A DNA stretch of 6,396 nucleotides from Gemmatimonadaceae bacterium (GCA_025356185.1 JANXUN010000483.1:1-6396), one strand, 5' to 3'; shown: positions 1 to 6,396, counted from the stretch's first letter. Notes: generated from the letters alone by a model not told the origin. Numbers and translations: made by a program.

Positions 1-2006
1 ACGGGTCCTTCGTGAAGGGACGACTTGAGAAGTTGATGGCGGACAAACACCGCACGCTCAAAATCGAAGGCGTGCCGGCGCTCACGCTGTTCCCTGTTGC
101 GCGCATCACGATGGGAAAGCTGTCGCTCTCAGAACTCAATAGCGACACGACATTTATTTCGCTGGACTCGGCGGACATCGCCGTACGCGTGATGCCGTAC
201 TTTTCGGGAGTGATTCAGCTCGAAGAGATGAACGTGCTTGGGCTCAATGCGCGCGTCGTCAGTGACAAGAACGGCAAGTTGAACTACGGCGATCTGCTGG
301 ATCCCAACGCGCCGTATCCCAACGTGCACGTGGGTGCGGTCAACATCGATCGCGCGAAAATGTTTTACCGCGATGATCTCACCGGTCAGCAACTCACGCT
401 TGTCGAAATGAAGTTCACCACCGGTCGGCTTGATGGTGTCGTTGCGGGACCGGTAGCGCTCGACGCGCGTATTGTTGGACATGAACCAGAGGTCGATCTC
501 AAAGCCACGATGAGTGGCGCGCTGCGCTTCGATCTTAACAGCCAAGAAATTGGCGCAGAAAAATTCGCGCTCAAGGTTGGTGGGCGCTACGACACCGATA
601 CGGTGAGCGTGAACCTCAATGTCCCACGGATTGAGATCACGCCGGCGCGCGCGACCGGCTCTGCGGTTGACGCGTCACTGAAACTGTCGGGGCCAGCGCG
701 GCAAGTGACCGCGACGTTCAAGATGGCGGCAGTTGAAGGATCAGCCGCCGCGTTTTCGTTTCCGGAAATCGCGGCAGCGTGGAACGCGAAGCTCAAAGAC
801 AAATCGTTTACTGGCAATGCGAAAGCGTCGGTGAAAGCGAGTTTGTCAAAACACACGCTCGACGCCACGCTCGCAACGAAGCTTGATGAATCAAACATCA
901 AGGCGACGGTCAATGTCGCAAACACGGCTCCGCTCGACGCGAAGTTTGATATCAGCGTCGATCAAATTGATTTAGATCGCTACATATCGCCGACGAAAAG
1001 CGAAGTGAAGAGCGATCCCAAAACTGCCGTGAAGCCGGATACGCTCATCGACTTGTCGATGCTGAAAGGCAAGACGGTAAACGGAACGTTTCACGCGGGC
1101 GCGCTCAAGATGAGTCGCGCGAAACTGCAAGCGGTCGCCGTTACTGTCAAACTCGCGGACGGTACGCTTGTCATCGGGCCACACGCGGCGCAGCTGTACG
1201 GTGGCACCGTCGCGGGCACAGTAAGCATTTCCGCCGACAGCAATCGACTGGTTATCGCCGAGCAACTCGACAACGTGGCTGTTGGCACGTTGATGCAGGA
1301 ACTCTCGCGTCAAGACCGATTCAATGGACGAGGCAGTGTGAACCTCGATCTTCGCTCGCACGGCGCGTCGTTCAACGCCATGAAACACGCGCTCAACGGC
1401 ACGGTGAAAGTGGTTCTCAAGGATGCGGCGATTAAGGGCGTCAATCTCGCCGAACGTGTGCGCAATGTGAAAGCCACGCTGCTGCGTCGAAAAGAAGTGT
1501 ATGATCCGACGACGAAGACAGACTTTTCAGAGATGCGCATGAGCATTGCGATCAAGAATGGCGTCGCGTCCAGCAATGATCTGCACGCGCTCTCGCCGTT
1601 CATTCGCTTGGGTGGTATTGGCACGGTCGACTTTGGTCGCAACACGATTAGCTACGTCGCAAACGCGAAGGTTGTCGTGACGTCGGTTGGTCAGGGCGGA
1701 CGTGAGGCGAACGACGTCTCGGGCGTGAACATTCCGATCAACGTCGTCGGGTCGCTCGACAAACCCGAATGGCACATCGACTACTCGGGACTCGCGCGCG
1801 GCGTAGCGGGGAGCGCTGGAACGCTCGCGAAAAAAGGAGTGCAAGGCGCCGGCACGCTCGCAAAGAATGGTGCCGGCAGCGCAGGCACGCTCGCGAAAAA
1901 AGGCGCGGGCGGCGCCGGTGAAGTCGCGAAAAAAGGTGCGAGCGGTGTGGGCGGAGTCCTGAAAGGAATCGGCGGTCGATTCCGCAAAAAGGATCCGCCC
2001 ACCTGA
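1..2006 (+). CDS. AsmA-family envelope protein, 5' end outside the window
   Basis: AsmA-family proteins are anchored in the inner membrane by one N-terminal helix and extend a long beta-rich, bridge-like body into the periplasm; members are linked to outer-membrane assembly and lipid transport. The first full codon is at 3 and the frame is open to the edge. The GTG at 12 lies inside the typical 'VKxRLE...' stretch that follows the anchor, so it is probably an internal Val and the membrane helix is missing from this window. Numbering from that Val as 1, residues 20-95 hold the classic start of the body (VPALTLFP, then a conserved 'NGKLNYGDLL' stretch). Residues 435-595 match the AsmA C-terminal domain: 'RFNGRGSVNLDLRSHG', 'LNGTVKVVLKDAAIKGVNLAE', 'TDFSEMRMSIAIKNGVA' and 'GVNIPINVVGSLDKPEW'. 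A tail of 11-residue repeats (600-654) ends in RFRKKDPPT. It converges with the gene ending at 2030. Family assignment is secure; cargo or partner cannot be read from the sequence. Confidence 0.9.
   Translation, partial: GSFVKGRLEKLMADKHRTLKIEGVPALTLFPVARITMGKLSLSELNSDTTFISLDSADIAVRVMPYFSGVIQLEEMNVLGLNARVVSDKNGKLNYGDLLDPNAPYPNVHVGAVNIDRAKMFYRDDLTGQQLTLVEMKFTTGRLDGVVAGPVALDARIVGHEPEVDLKATMSGALRFDLNSQEIGAEKFALKVGGRYDTDTVSVNLNVPRIEITPARATGSAVDASLKLSGPARQVTATFKMAAVEGSAAAFSFPEIAAAWNAKLKDKSFTGNAKASVKASLSKHTLDATLATKLDESNIKATVNVANTAPLDAKFDISVDQIDLDRYISPTKSEVKSDPKTAVKPDTLIDLSMLKGKTVNGTFHAGALKMSRAKLQAVAVTVKLADGTLVIGPHAAQLYGGTVAGTVSISADSNRLVIAEQLDNVAVGTLMQELSRQDRFNGRGSVNLDLRSHGASFNAMKHALNGTVKVVLKDAAIKGVNLAERVRNVKATLLRRKEVYDPTTKTDFSEMRMSIAIKNGVASSNDLHALSPFIRLGGIGTVDFGRNTISYVANAKVVVTSVGQGGREANDVSGVNIPINVVGSLDKPEWHIDYSGLARGVAGSAGTLAKKGVQGAGTLAKNGAGSAGTLAKKGAGGAGEVAKKGASGVGGVLKGIGGRFRKKDPPT
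1809..1973 (+). repeat. Five tandem 33-bp (11-residue) repeats in the AsmA tail
   Basis: Five in-frame units start at 1809, 1842, 1875, 1908 and 1941. They encode GSAGTLAKKGV, QGAGTLAKNGA, GSAGTLAKKGA, GGAGEVAKKGA and the degenerate SGVGGVLKGIG. Units 1 and 3 differ at one residue; units 2 and 4 each match unit 3 at 8 of 11. Units 1, 3 and 4 each contain a run of six A (1830-1835, 1896-1901, 1929-1934). The last unit resembles the short Gly/Leu/Lys tails common at AsmA C termini, so the tail may have grown by duplication of such an end. The repeat is exact in length, with no spacers, and stays in the reading frame. Confidence 0.9.
1965..1983 (-). terminator. Possible weak terminator for the - strand genes
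   Basis: A perfect 7-bp inverted repeat, GGAATCG and CGATTCC with a 5-base loop, lies inside the 3' end of the AsmA gene. Read on the - strand it comes about 46 bases after the propeller stop codon and is followed by TTTC. The T tract is short, and a 7-bp stem with a small loop is expected by chance about twice in a window of this size, so position is the main support. On the + strand it is coding sequence. The 23 bases between the two stop codons (2007-2029) hold no clear hairpin. Confidence 0.25.
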
Positions 2007-2029
2007 CGCTCGCTGGTTGTTTCGTGCGA

Positions 2030-3205
2030 CTACTTCCCGATCATCAAGACCGTAAAAGATCCGGGAATCACGGGCGCTTGACCGCCTCGTCCGCCTGTCG
2101 GCGGCGGTGGAGGCGCAGGACCGCGCTCGACGCTCATCACGAAGATGTGCCCAGTCTTGCCGTCGAAGGCGATTGTGCGCGCTCCGTTCATCGTATTGAG
2201 ATTTTGCAGCACGTCAAATTGCGTCGGACTTTTTTCGCTCACGATGGTGAGCGTACCGTTGCCGTGCGAGCTGAACGCTTCACGCGTTTTCGGATTGAAC
2301 GCACCGCCGTCCGAACTTCCTGCAAGGGGAAGGCTGGTCAAAATCTTGCCGTCCTTTGCGCTCATTACGACCATCATCGGAACGGCTGGCGCCGGCGGTG
2401 GGCCGCCTGGTGTGGGCGCCGGCGCACCGGCAACTACGCCGGAGCGTCCACACGACGCAAATAGCACCTTGTTCGCTGCATCGAGCGAAAGACCGTTGCA
2501 CGCACCTTTGTCGACGAACGTCCAGTGCGCCGTGGCTTTCATGGTCTTCACGTCGACCACGGTGACGCTGCCGATCGCGTCTTGCATGACGACGTACAGC
2601 AACCCCTTTCCATCGGCGACAGCCTGTTCTGGCACGCCGCCTAAGTCGATCCGGCCAAGCACGTTACCCGTCTTGGAATCAATGACCGTCGCGTCCTTGG
2701 TGGGGTGACTGAACACGTACACGTGGTCGTTAAAACCATCGAACAGTATGCCATCGGGACCGACTCCGGAGTCGATCGGGATGGACTTGATCAGCTGCAT
2801 CGATTTGGTGTCGAACATCGTGATGCCGGGCCGACTGCTCGTAAACCCGTGCCCCGATTTCGGGTCGATGGCCGCGCCGTTGCCTTGCGAGTTTGGCGCG
2901 GTAATGATCTCGCCCATCGGCGACAGATCATCGAGGTTGAACACGGAAATCCGCGCAGGCGACGCCGGTCGGCCACTGGCGCTATCGGCACGGGTGGCGC
3001 CGCGCGGGATGTACAGACGACGTCCCACGTCGTCGGCGAAGATGTAGTCGGTACCCCCTTCGCCGCCGACGCGCGCCGACTTGAGAACCTTGTACGGGCC
3101 TTCGGTGGGCGCGGTTTGTGCGGACATGAGCCGCATTGGCAGCGCCAGACCCAGCGTGCAGGTCAGGGCGCGCGCGACGAGCGGGAACGCGATGGAAAGT
3201 CTCAT
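2030..3205 (-). CDS. Secreted YncE/YVTN-type seven-bladed beta-propeller protein
   Basis: A predicted periplasmic or secreted propeller of 391 residues. I chose the ATG at 3205 because MRLSIAFPLVARALTC opens a Sec signal peptide that ends near MSA-QT (residue 29). A TTG at 3259 would add 18 residues without signal character. A weak AGGT lies 10 bases upstream of the ATG. About seven blades can be traced, each with a 'hydrophobic-D-x-x-x-x-x-(L/V/G)-(Y/F)' strand, then an 'x-(I/V)-x-V-(F/D)-x-(K)-T' strand: for example NDHVYVFSHP...TVIDSKTGNVLG and GKGLLYVVMQ...TVVDVKTMKATA. These are hallmarks of the YncE/YVTN family, whose members bind diverse ligands and mostly have no known enzymatic role. 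Pro/Gly-rich inserts sit in blades 5 (GAPAPTPGGPPPAPAVP, 260-276) and 7 (RGPAPPPPPTGGRGG, 361-375). The only two mature Cys (236, 252) are both in blade 5 and could form a disulfide. It is the last of three collinear exported genes. The ligand is unknown. Confidence 0.85.
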   Translation of the reverse strand: MRLSIAFPLVARALTCTLGLALPMRLMSAQTAPTEGPYKVLKSARVGGEGGTDYIFADDVGRRLYIPRGATRADSASGRPASPARISVFNLDDLSPMGEIITAPNSQGNGAAIDPKSGHGFTSSRPGITMFDTKSMQLIKSIPIDSGVGPDGILFDGFNDHVYVFSHPTKDATVIDSKTGNVLGRIDLGGVPEQAVADGKGLLYVVMQDAIGSVTVVDVKTMKATAHWTFVDKGACNGLSLDAANKVLFASCGRSGVVAGAPAPTPGGPPPAPAVPMMVVMSAKDGKILTSLPLAGSSDGGAFNPKTREAFSSHGNGTLTIVSEKSPTQFDVLQNLNTMNGARTIAFDGKTGHIFVMSVERGPAPPPPPTGGRGGQAPVIPGSFTVLMIGK

Positions 3206-3240
3206 ACGGTTCGGTACCTGAAAGGGTGTGCGGGAAGTAT

Positions 3241-3281
3241 GCAGGACCTTCGCTTGCAAGGCGATAACGATGAATTCCTGC
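3241..3281 (-). other. Imperfect inverted repeat between hydrolase and propeller genes
   Basis: The 80-base gap 3206-3285 contains an outer inverted repeat GCAGGA (3241-3246) with TCCTGC (3276-3281). It encloses an inner CCTT (3247-3250) with AAGG (3258-3261) and the 8-base palindrome CTTGCAAG (3253-3260). In the - strand transcript it begins four bases after the hydrolase stop codon. It lacks a T tract, so it is not a standard terminator; it could be an RNA stem at an operon junction. A stem this short can arise by chance. I found no convincing -10/-35 pair in the gap. Confidence 0.25.
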
Positions 3282-3285
3282 GCCC

Positions 3286-5394
3286 TTAGCGCGGAATCAC
3301 CGGCAGGGTGATATGCGACGGGTGCGCCGCGTCGTGCAGGAGCCGCTGGTGCGCGACAACAAAGGTGGAGTCTCGCTCATTGTTTCCACCGGTGTTGAGG
3401 TTGCGATTGTACTTGGGGAAGAGTGCCGAGGACACGCTCACCCGCAGTCGATGTCCGGCGGTGAATACGCGCGAGGTGAACCACAGGTCGATGTCATATT
3501 GCTCCGCCTGTCCTGGCGTGAGCGTCGACGGCGTCTCATTGCCACGTCGAAAACGTGCGCGAACCACGCCGTCCTGCACACGCTCGGCATGCCCGTCTGG
3601 GAACACGTCCAGCAGCATCACGTTCCAATCTGTGTCGCGCGCATCAGTGGCCGCCCACATCGTCGCACGCATGACACCCGTCACTTCTATCGGTTTTGTA
3701 AGTGACGTCGAGGTGAACACCAGCGCGTCATGCCGCGTGGCATTGAGCGTAGTGAAGTCTTCGTTGAGCGACGTTTCCAGTTCGCGCGAATCGATGAGGT
3801 ACGGGGACGGCTTTGCTGGATCGTACGTAAACGTGTCGGCCACCGCGCCGACCGGAGGCATGGTATCCAGCGTGCCATTGCCGTGGCTGGTCTGCGCGTC
3901 GCCGCTAGACGAGAGATACCACTTCGTTGGCACAGTGCGCGCAAGCGGGAACTCGGCTTCCTTGCGCCACGTGTTGTCGCCAAAAACAAAGATGTCGAAC
4001 GGCGGTTCTTTGTCGACGCCGTTGTCCGCGCCCCGCAAATAGTGATCGAACCAGCGTAACTGCAGAGGACGTGTGTCTACACGCGACTGCGGCCCGAACT
4101 CGCCGGACACATAGTCCACACCTTTGTGCGCGCCCGGCCCCATCACGACGCGAATAAACGGATGTCCGGGCACGCGCTGCAGCGCCAGCGTGTAGTCAAT
4201 AGGACCGCGAGAGTCGTCGTACCAACCGGAGATCTGCAGCACCGGTGCCCGCACCTTCGCTATGTCCGTCGTCACTGCATGCGCACGCCAGTACGCGTCA
4301 AGATTCGGATGTGCGATCCAACGATCCCAAAGCGGCACTTGCCCGCAGCCAAGCTTTTGCGGCAAGTCGGAAAGCGGCAGGTGCATCATCGCCGAACCGA
4401 TGTCGAGATTGTCGGTGCTCTGCAGCGTGCGCGCGCGCATGAGACATGCCCACGCGACGTTGATTGGCGAGAATACCATGTCTTCGTACGGCACAATGCG
4501 CCATGGATCACCGGTGGCCGCGGAGGGCGCCAGCGCGGCAAGGTGAGGGGGCGCACTCACCGCGGCGTACCACGCGAGCCGACCTTCGTCAGAATGTCCG
4601 ATCATCCCCACCTTTCCATTCGCGCCAGGAAGTTTGGCCGCCCATTCCACCGCGTCGTATCCGTCACGTACATCGGTGTCGTAGTCACCAAAGTCCTTGC
4701 CATCGGACATGTCGCGACCGCGCACATGTTGCGCGACAAAGATGTAGCCGTGCGAGGCCCAGTACCGTCCCGCGGGGTGTAGGATGCGCGTATAGGGCGT
4801 GCGTTGGAGCACCACACCAAATGGTCCAGTGCCCACGGGTCGCGCGATATAGCTCACCAGTTTCGCGCCATCGCGCGTCGCCATGAACACGGCTGTGTCT
4901 TCGGTCACGGCGTAGGTGGAATCGGATAGTGGACCTGACCACAACGCGTAGGGTTGTTCCACCGTGAACGGCGACGTGCGGCGAATGAAACGCCAACGCC
5001 GCCCCGCGGGCTTGTCCGTTTCCATCAGCACACCGCTCACCGTATCGCCATGCCACATCGCTGCGAGGGACGCGGTACCGTTGCTGATGAGATGGACCGA
5101 GTCACCCGTCGCATTGACGTGCGTCACCGACAGCATGGGCGTGCCAACACGACGACGCACGACGCCCACCACTCCGGAGTCTGCGTTGTCGAAGTGCGCG
5201 AAGCCCATGCGACGCCACCCTTCGAAACCGTCGCCGGCGTTCGCGCCAAGCGCGACATACACATCCCAGTCGCCAGCGAGTGAATGTGACGAGCGTGGCG
5301 CGGTGTCGCGCGTCGTGCACGCAACGGTGCTGATCGTGAGTGCCGAGGCAACGACACGCGCGCGCGAAACGGCGGCGAACGGCGAACGAATCAT
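3286..5394 (-). CDS. CocE/NonD-type serine hydrolase, probable lipoprotein with extra N-terminal beta domain
   Basis: An alpha/beta hydrolase of the family that includes cocaine esterase, alpha-amino acid ester hydrolases, acylases and X-Pro dipeptidyl-peptidases. The 702 residues from ATG 5394 begin MIRSPFAAVSRARVV, a signal ending STVAC, so Cys26 is a probable lipidation site, although Thr at -3 is not typical. An upstream TTG at 5454 adds 20 residues without signal character. Residues 41-140 form an extra beta-rich domain (GDWDVYVALG to RRWRFIRR). The catalytic domain starts near 165. RTPY (198-201) supplies the usual oxyanion Tyr201; GHSDEG gives nucleophile Ser268; GWYDD gives Asp393; GPGAHKG gives His423. 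Residues 470-700 are the C-terminal jelly-roll domain, with 'FTAGHRLRVSVSSALFP' and NRNLNTG strongly conserved. The triad is intact, so it should be active. Substrate is unknown. It is the middle of three collinear exported genes. Oddities are Asp in place of Tyr after the catalytic Ser, and QHVRGRD where the family usually has QDVRG. Confidence 0.9.
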   Translation of the reverse strand: MIRSPFAAVSRARVVASALTISTVACTTRDTAPRSSHSLAGDWDVYVALGANAGDGFEGWRRMGFAHFDNADSGVVGVVRRRVGTPMLSVTHVNATGDSVHLISNGTASLAAMWHGDTVSGVLMETDKPAGRRWRFIRRTSPFTVEQPYALWSGPLSDSTYAVTEDTAVFMATRDGAKLVSYIARPVGTGPFGVVLQRTPYTRILHPAGRYWASHGYIFVAQHVRGRDMSDGKDFGDYDTDVRDGYDAVEWAAKLPGANGKVGMIGHSDEGRLAWYAAVSAPPHLAALAPSAATGDPWRIVPYEDMVFSPINVAWACLMRARTLQSTDNLDIGSAMMHLPLSDLPQKLGCGQVPLWDRWIAHPNLDAYWRAHAVTTDIAKVRAPVLQISGWYDDSRGPIDYTLALQRVPGHPFIRVVMGPGAHKGVDYVSGEFGPQSRVDTRPLQLRWFDHYLRGADNGVDKEPPFDIFVFGDNTWRKEAEFPLARTVPTKWYLSSSGDAQTSHGNGTLDTMPPVGAVADTFTYDPAKPSPYLIDSRELETSLNEDFTTLNATRHDALVFTSTSLTKPIEVTGVMRATMWAATDARDTDWNVMLLDVFPDGHAERVQDGVVRARFRRGNETPSTLTPGQAEQYDIDLWFTSRVFTAGHRLRVSVSSALFPKYNRNLNTGGNNERDSTFVVAHQRLLHDAAHPSHITLPVIPR

Positions 5395-5437
5395 GATAGC
5401 TCTGTGGTCGAAGATAGGCAGGAATCTGCGTCCGGAA

Positions 5438-5450
5438 CGCGCGCTGCGCG
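5438..5450 (-). other. Short GC-rich hairpin between DUF4159 and hydrolase genes
   Basis: CGCGC and GCGCG flank a three-base loop, starting 7 bases after the DUF4159 stop codon in the 63-base gap 5395-5457. In - strand RNA it would be a compact 5-bp stem. The bases after it (GTTCCGG) are not T-rich, so it is not an intrinsic terminator. It could slow 3' decay or mean nothing. No clear promoter for the hydrolase is seen in the gap, and only a weak GAG precedes its ATG. Confidence 0.2.
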
Positions 5451-5457
5451 ACAACTA

Positions 5458-6300
5458 TCAGTGCGTCAGTGTGTACAAGATGTAGTTGATACCAATTTTG
5501 TAGGCTTCATTGCTCACATCGATTGCGTCGCGTCCGGTTGCCGACCACACCCAATAGTCTTTGATGTCCTCGTTGACGTCGCAGATCACCAGCATGCGGC
5601 CCTTGGGATCGTTGTTCTCGAAATAGCCGACAAATGCCGGCTCCCCGCCGTAGCCGCGATTCTGATTGCGCAGCAGCGAGTAGGCGTTTCGTATTTGAAA
5701 GAACGAATTAAAAATCGGATGACTTTCGGGAACCACGATTGGGCGCAGTTCAGGGAAAATCGCCTTGAGCGCGGCGAGCGCGTTTCTCGTGGCAGAAGGG
5801 CCGCGCCAATCATCGATGATGAGAAAACCACCTTTCATGAGATAACTGCGCGCTGCGGCGGTTTCACTTTTGTTGGGGAACCAGCCGCCGGGCTCGGTGA
5901 GATAGGCGACAGGGAAGTGGCCAAGTGCCGGATCGTCGAACTTGAAAATGTTCGAACTCACGTGAGTGCGGGCGAGCGACAGGCCGTTCACCATCTTGGC
6001 GACATTTTCCTCGGGGTGCGGAAAATCGTGCGCCCAGCCGACGCTGACTTCGTTGCCGTACGGAGCGGACGCTGCGCAAAATGCGAAGTATCCGGAGTAC
6101 CAGATACGCGCGATGAGGACGCGTCCGTCATACGGCACGTTGTGCATGAGCGGGTTGGTCCAATAGGTCGCGCGTTCGGCCGAACCGATGCCATCGCCGT
6201 CCCACGAGCAGCCACCGCCTCCGCCGCGGAATCGCTGCGCGTGAAGTGCGGTCGCGGTGAGCACCGTGAGGGTGCACGCGAGGGCGAGTGGCCGGAACAT
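5458..6300 (-). CDS. Exported DUF4159 domain protein
   Basis: A 280-residue protein with a signal peptide MFRPLALACTLTVLTATALHA, cleaved before QRFRG. DUF4159 has no established enzymatic activity, and I do not assign one. The domain runs from about residue 60 (VLIARIWYSG) to the C-terminal end. Landmarks are GWAHDFPHPEEN (88-99), FPVAYLTEPGGW (129-140), SYLMKGGFLIIDDW (152-165), ESHPIFNSFF (192-201), GRMLVICDVNEDI (234-246) and the family-typical ending GINYILYTLTH (270-280). Length fits a single-domain member. A Gly-rich stretch with Cys (GGGGGCSWDGDG, 26-37) follows the cleavage site. I chose ATG 6300 because it begins the signal peptide directly. A GTG at 6339 is possible and the frame is open to the window edge, so a longer N terminus cannot be excluded. 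No Shine-Dalgarno sequence is seen. Often DUF4159 genes sit beside MoxR ATPase and von Willebrand genes; here the following genes are a hydrolase and a propeller instead. Confidence 0.88.
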   Translation of the reverse strand: MFRPLALACTLTVLTATALHAQRFRGGGGGCSWDGDGIGSAERATYWTNPLMHNVPYDGRVLIARIWYSGYFAFCAASAPYGNEVSVGWAHDFPHPEENVAKMVNGLSLARTHVSSNIFKFDDPALGHFPVAYLTEPGGWFPNKSETAAARSYLMKGGFLIIDDWRGPSATRNALAALKAIFPELRPIVVPESHPIFNSFFQIRNAYSLLRNQNRGYGGEPAFVGYFENNDPKGRMLVICDVNEDIKDYWVWSATGRDAIDVSNEAYKIGINYILYTLTH

Positions 6301-6356
6301 TGATATCGCGCGGGAGGACGGTCGCAATTTCGTTGGCACGTGTGAGGTCTGCTCAA

Positions 6357-6372
6357 GCTCCCTATTATTACT
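6357..6372 (-). promoter_or_regulatory. Possible -10 region upstream of the DUF4159 gene
   Basis: The - strand reads CAGTAATAATAGGGAG here, the most AT-rich patch in the leader. AATAAT (6369-6364) matches five of six bases of the TATAAT -10 element and would give a leader of roughly 55-60 bases to ATG 6300. No good -35 hexamer is found 16-18 bases further up before the window ends, so this is a weak candidate. The patch is also open in the DUF4159 frame, so it could be coding if that gene starts further upstream. Confidence 0.2.
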
Positions 6373-6396
6373 GCCGAGTTCGAGAAACCGCTGGGG

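Noticed and set aside
1809..1973. Tandem 33-bp repeats as a possible CRISPR-like or iteron array
   Set aside because: Units are contiguous with no unique spacers, stay in frame, vary mostly at synonymous or conservative positions, and lie inside a coding gene.
2388..2424. Direct repeat of GGCGCCGGCG at 2388-2397 and 2415-2424
   Set aside because: It encodes the Pro/Ala/Gly-rich insert of blade 5. GC-rich codons for these residues readily give such short repeats, with no sign of a binding-site function.
2145..2708. A 187-codon + strand frame opposite the propeller gene
   Set aside because: No family features. The - strand reading shows repeated propeller blades and a signal peptide, so this is a shadow. 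The same holds for the other overlapping frames, including 3308-4042, 4126-4782 and 129-545.
2242..3886. The peptide SHGNGTL occurs in both the propeller and the hydrolase
   Set aside because: Each copy sits where its own family has a conserved G(D/N)GTL turn (propeller 'SSHGNGTLTI', hydrolase 'SHGNGTLDT'). Shared local motif by convergence is simpler than transfer or a common element, and the flanking DNA differs.
5404..6303. A 299-codon open frame on the + strand opposite the DUF4159 gene
   Set aside because: It mirrors the real gene almost end to end, lacks any recognisable family motif, and antisense frames without stops are common opposite GC-rich genes. The - strand protein has a signal peptide and clear DUF4159 motifs.
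6311..6320. GGGAGGA on the + strand, resembling a ribosome binding site
   Set aside because: No + strand start codon with a plausible protein follows before the window edge, and it lies just upstream of the DUF4159 start on the other strand.

Overview
The window looks like ordinary chromosome from a moderately GC-rich (roughly 60% by eye) Gram-negative bacterium. An AsmA-family envelope protein, Sec signal peptides and a probable lipoprotein all imply an inner membrane, periplasm and outer membrane. The combination of a DUF4159 protein, a YncE-like beta-propeller and a CocE-type hydrolase with an extra N-terminal beta domain recalls Gemmatimonadota or Acidobacteriota. That placement is a family-level impression, not a result.

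Layout: one gene on the + strand and three on the - strand, convergent near position 2015. The + strand gene (1-2006) is the 3' part of an AsmA-family gene; its start lies to the left of the window. It ends in five tandem 11-residue Gly/Ala/Lys repeats. On the - strand, read from right to left, come a DUF4159 protein (6300-5458), a CocE/NonD-type serine hydrolase that is probably a lipoprotein (5394-3286), and a secreted seven-bladed YncE/YVTN-type beta-propeller (3205-2030). The gaps between them are 63 and 80 bases, which permits co-transcription but does not prove it. All three carry export signals, so they act in the periplasm or outside the cell.

The automatic longest frames of the three - strand genes begin at TTG or GTG codons upstream of the true-looking starts. 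In each case an internal ATG puts a well-formed signal peptide at the N terminus, and I use that ATG. None of the three has a strong Shine-Dalgarno sequence.

I found no RNA genes, mobile elements, CRISPR arrays or origins. No intergenic stretch exceeds about 80 bases. The three - strand proteins have no joint function that I can name. The most notable items are the 11-residue repeat tail on the AsmA protein, the altered nucleophile elbow and added domain of the hydrolase, and the loops that extend one face of the propeller. I see no convincing new defence, mobile or RNA-based system here.
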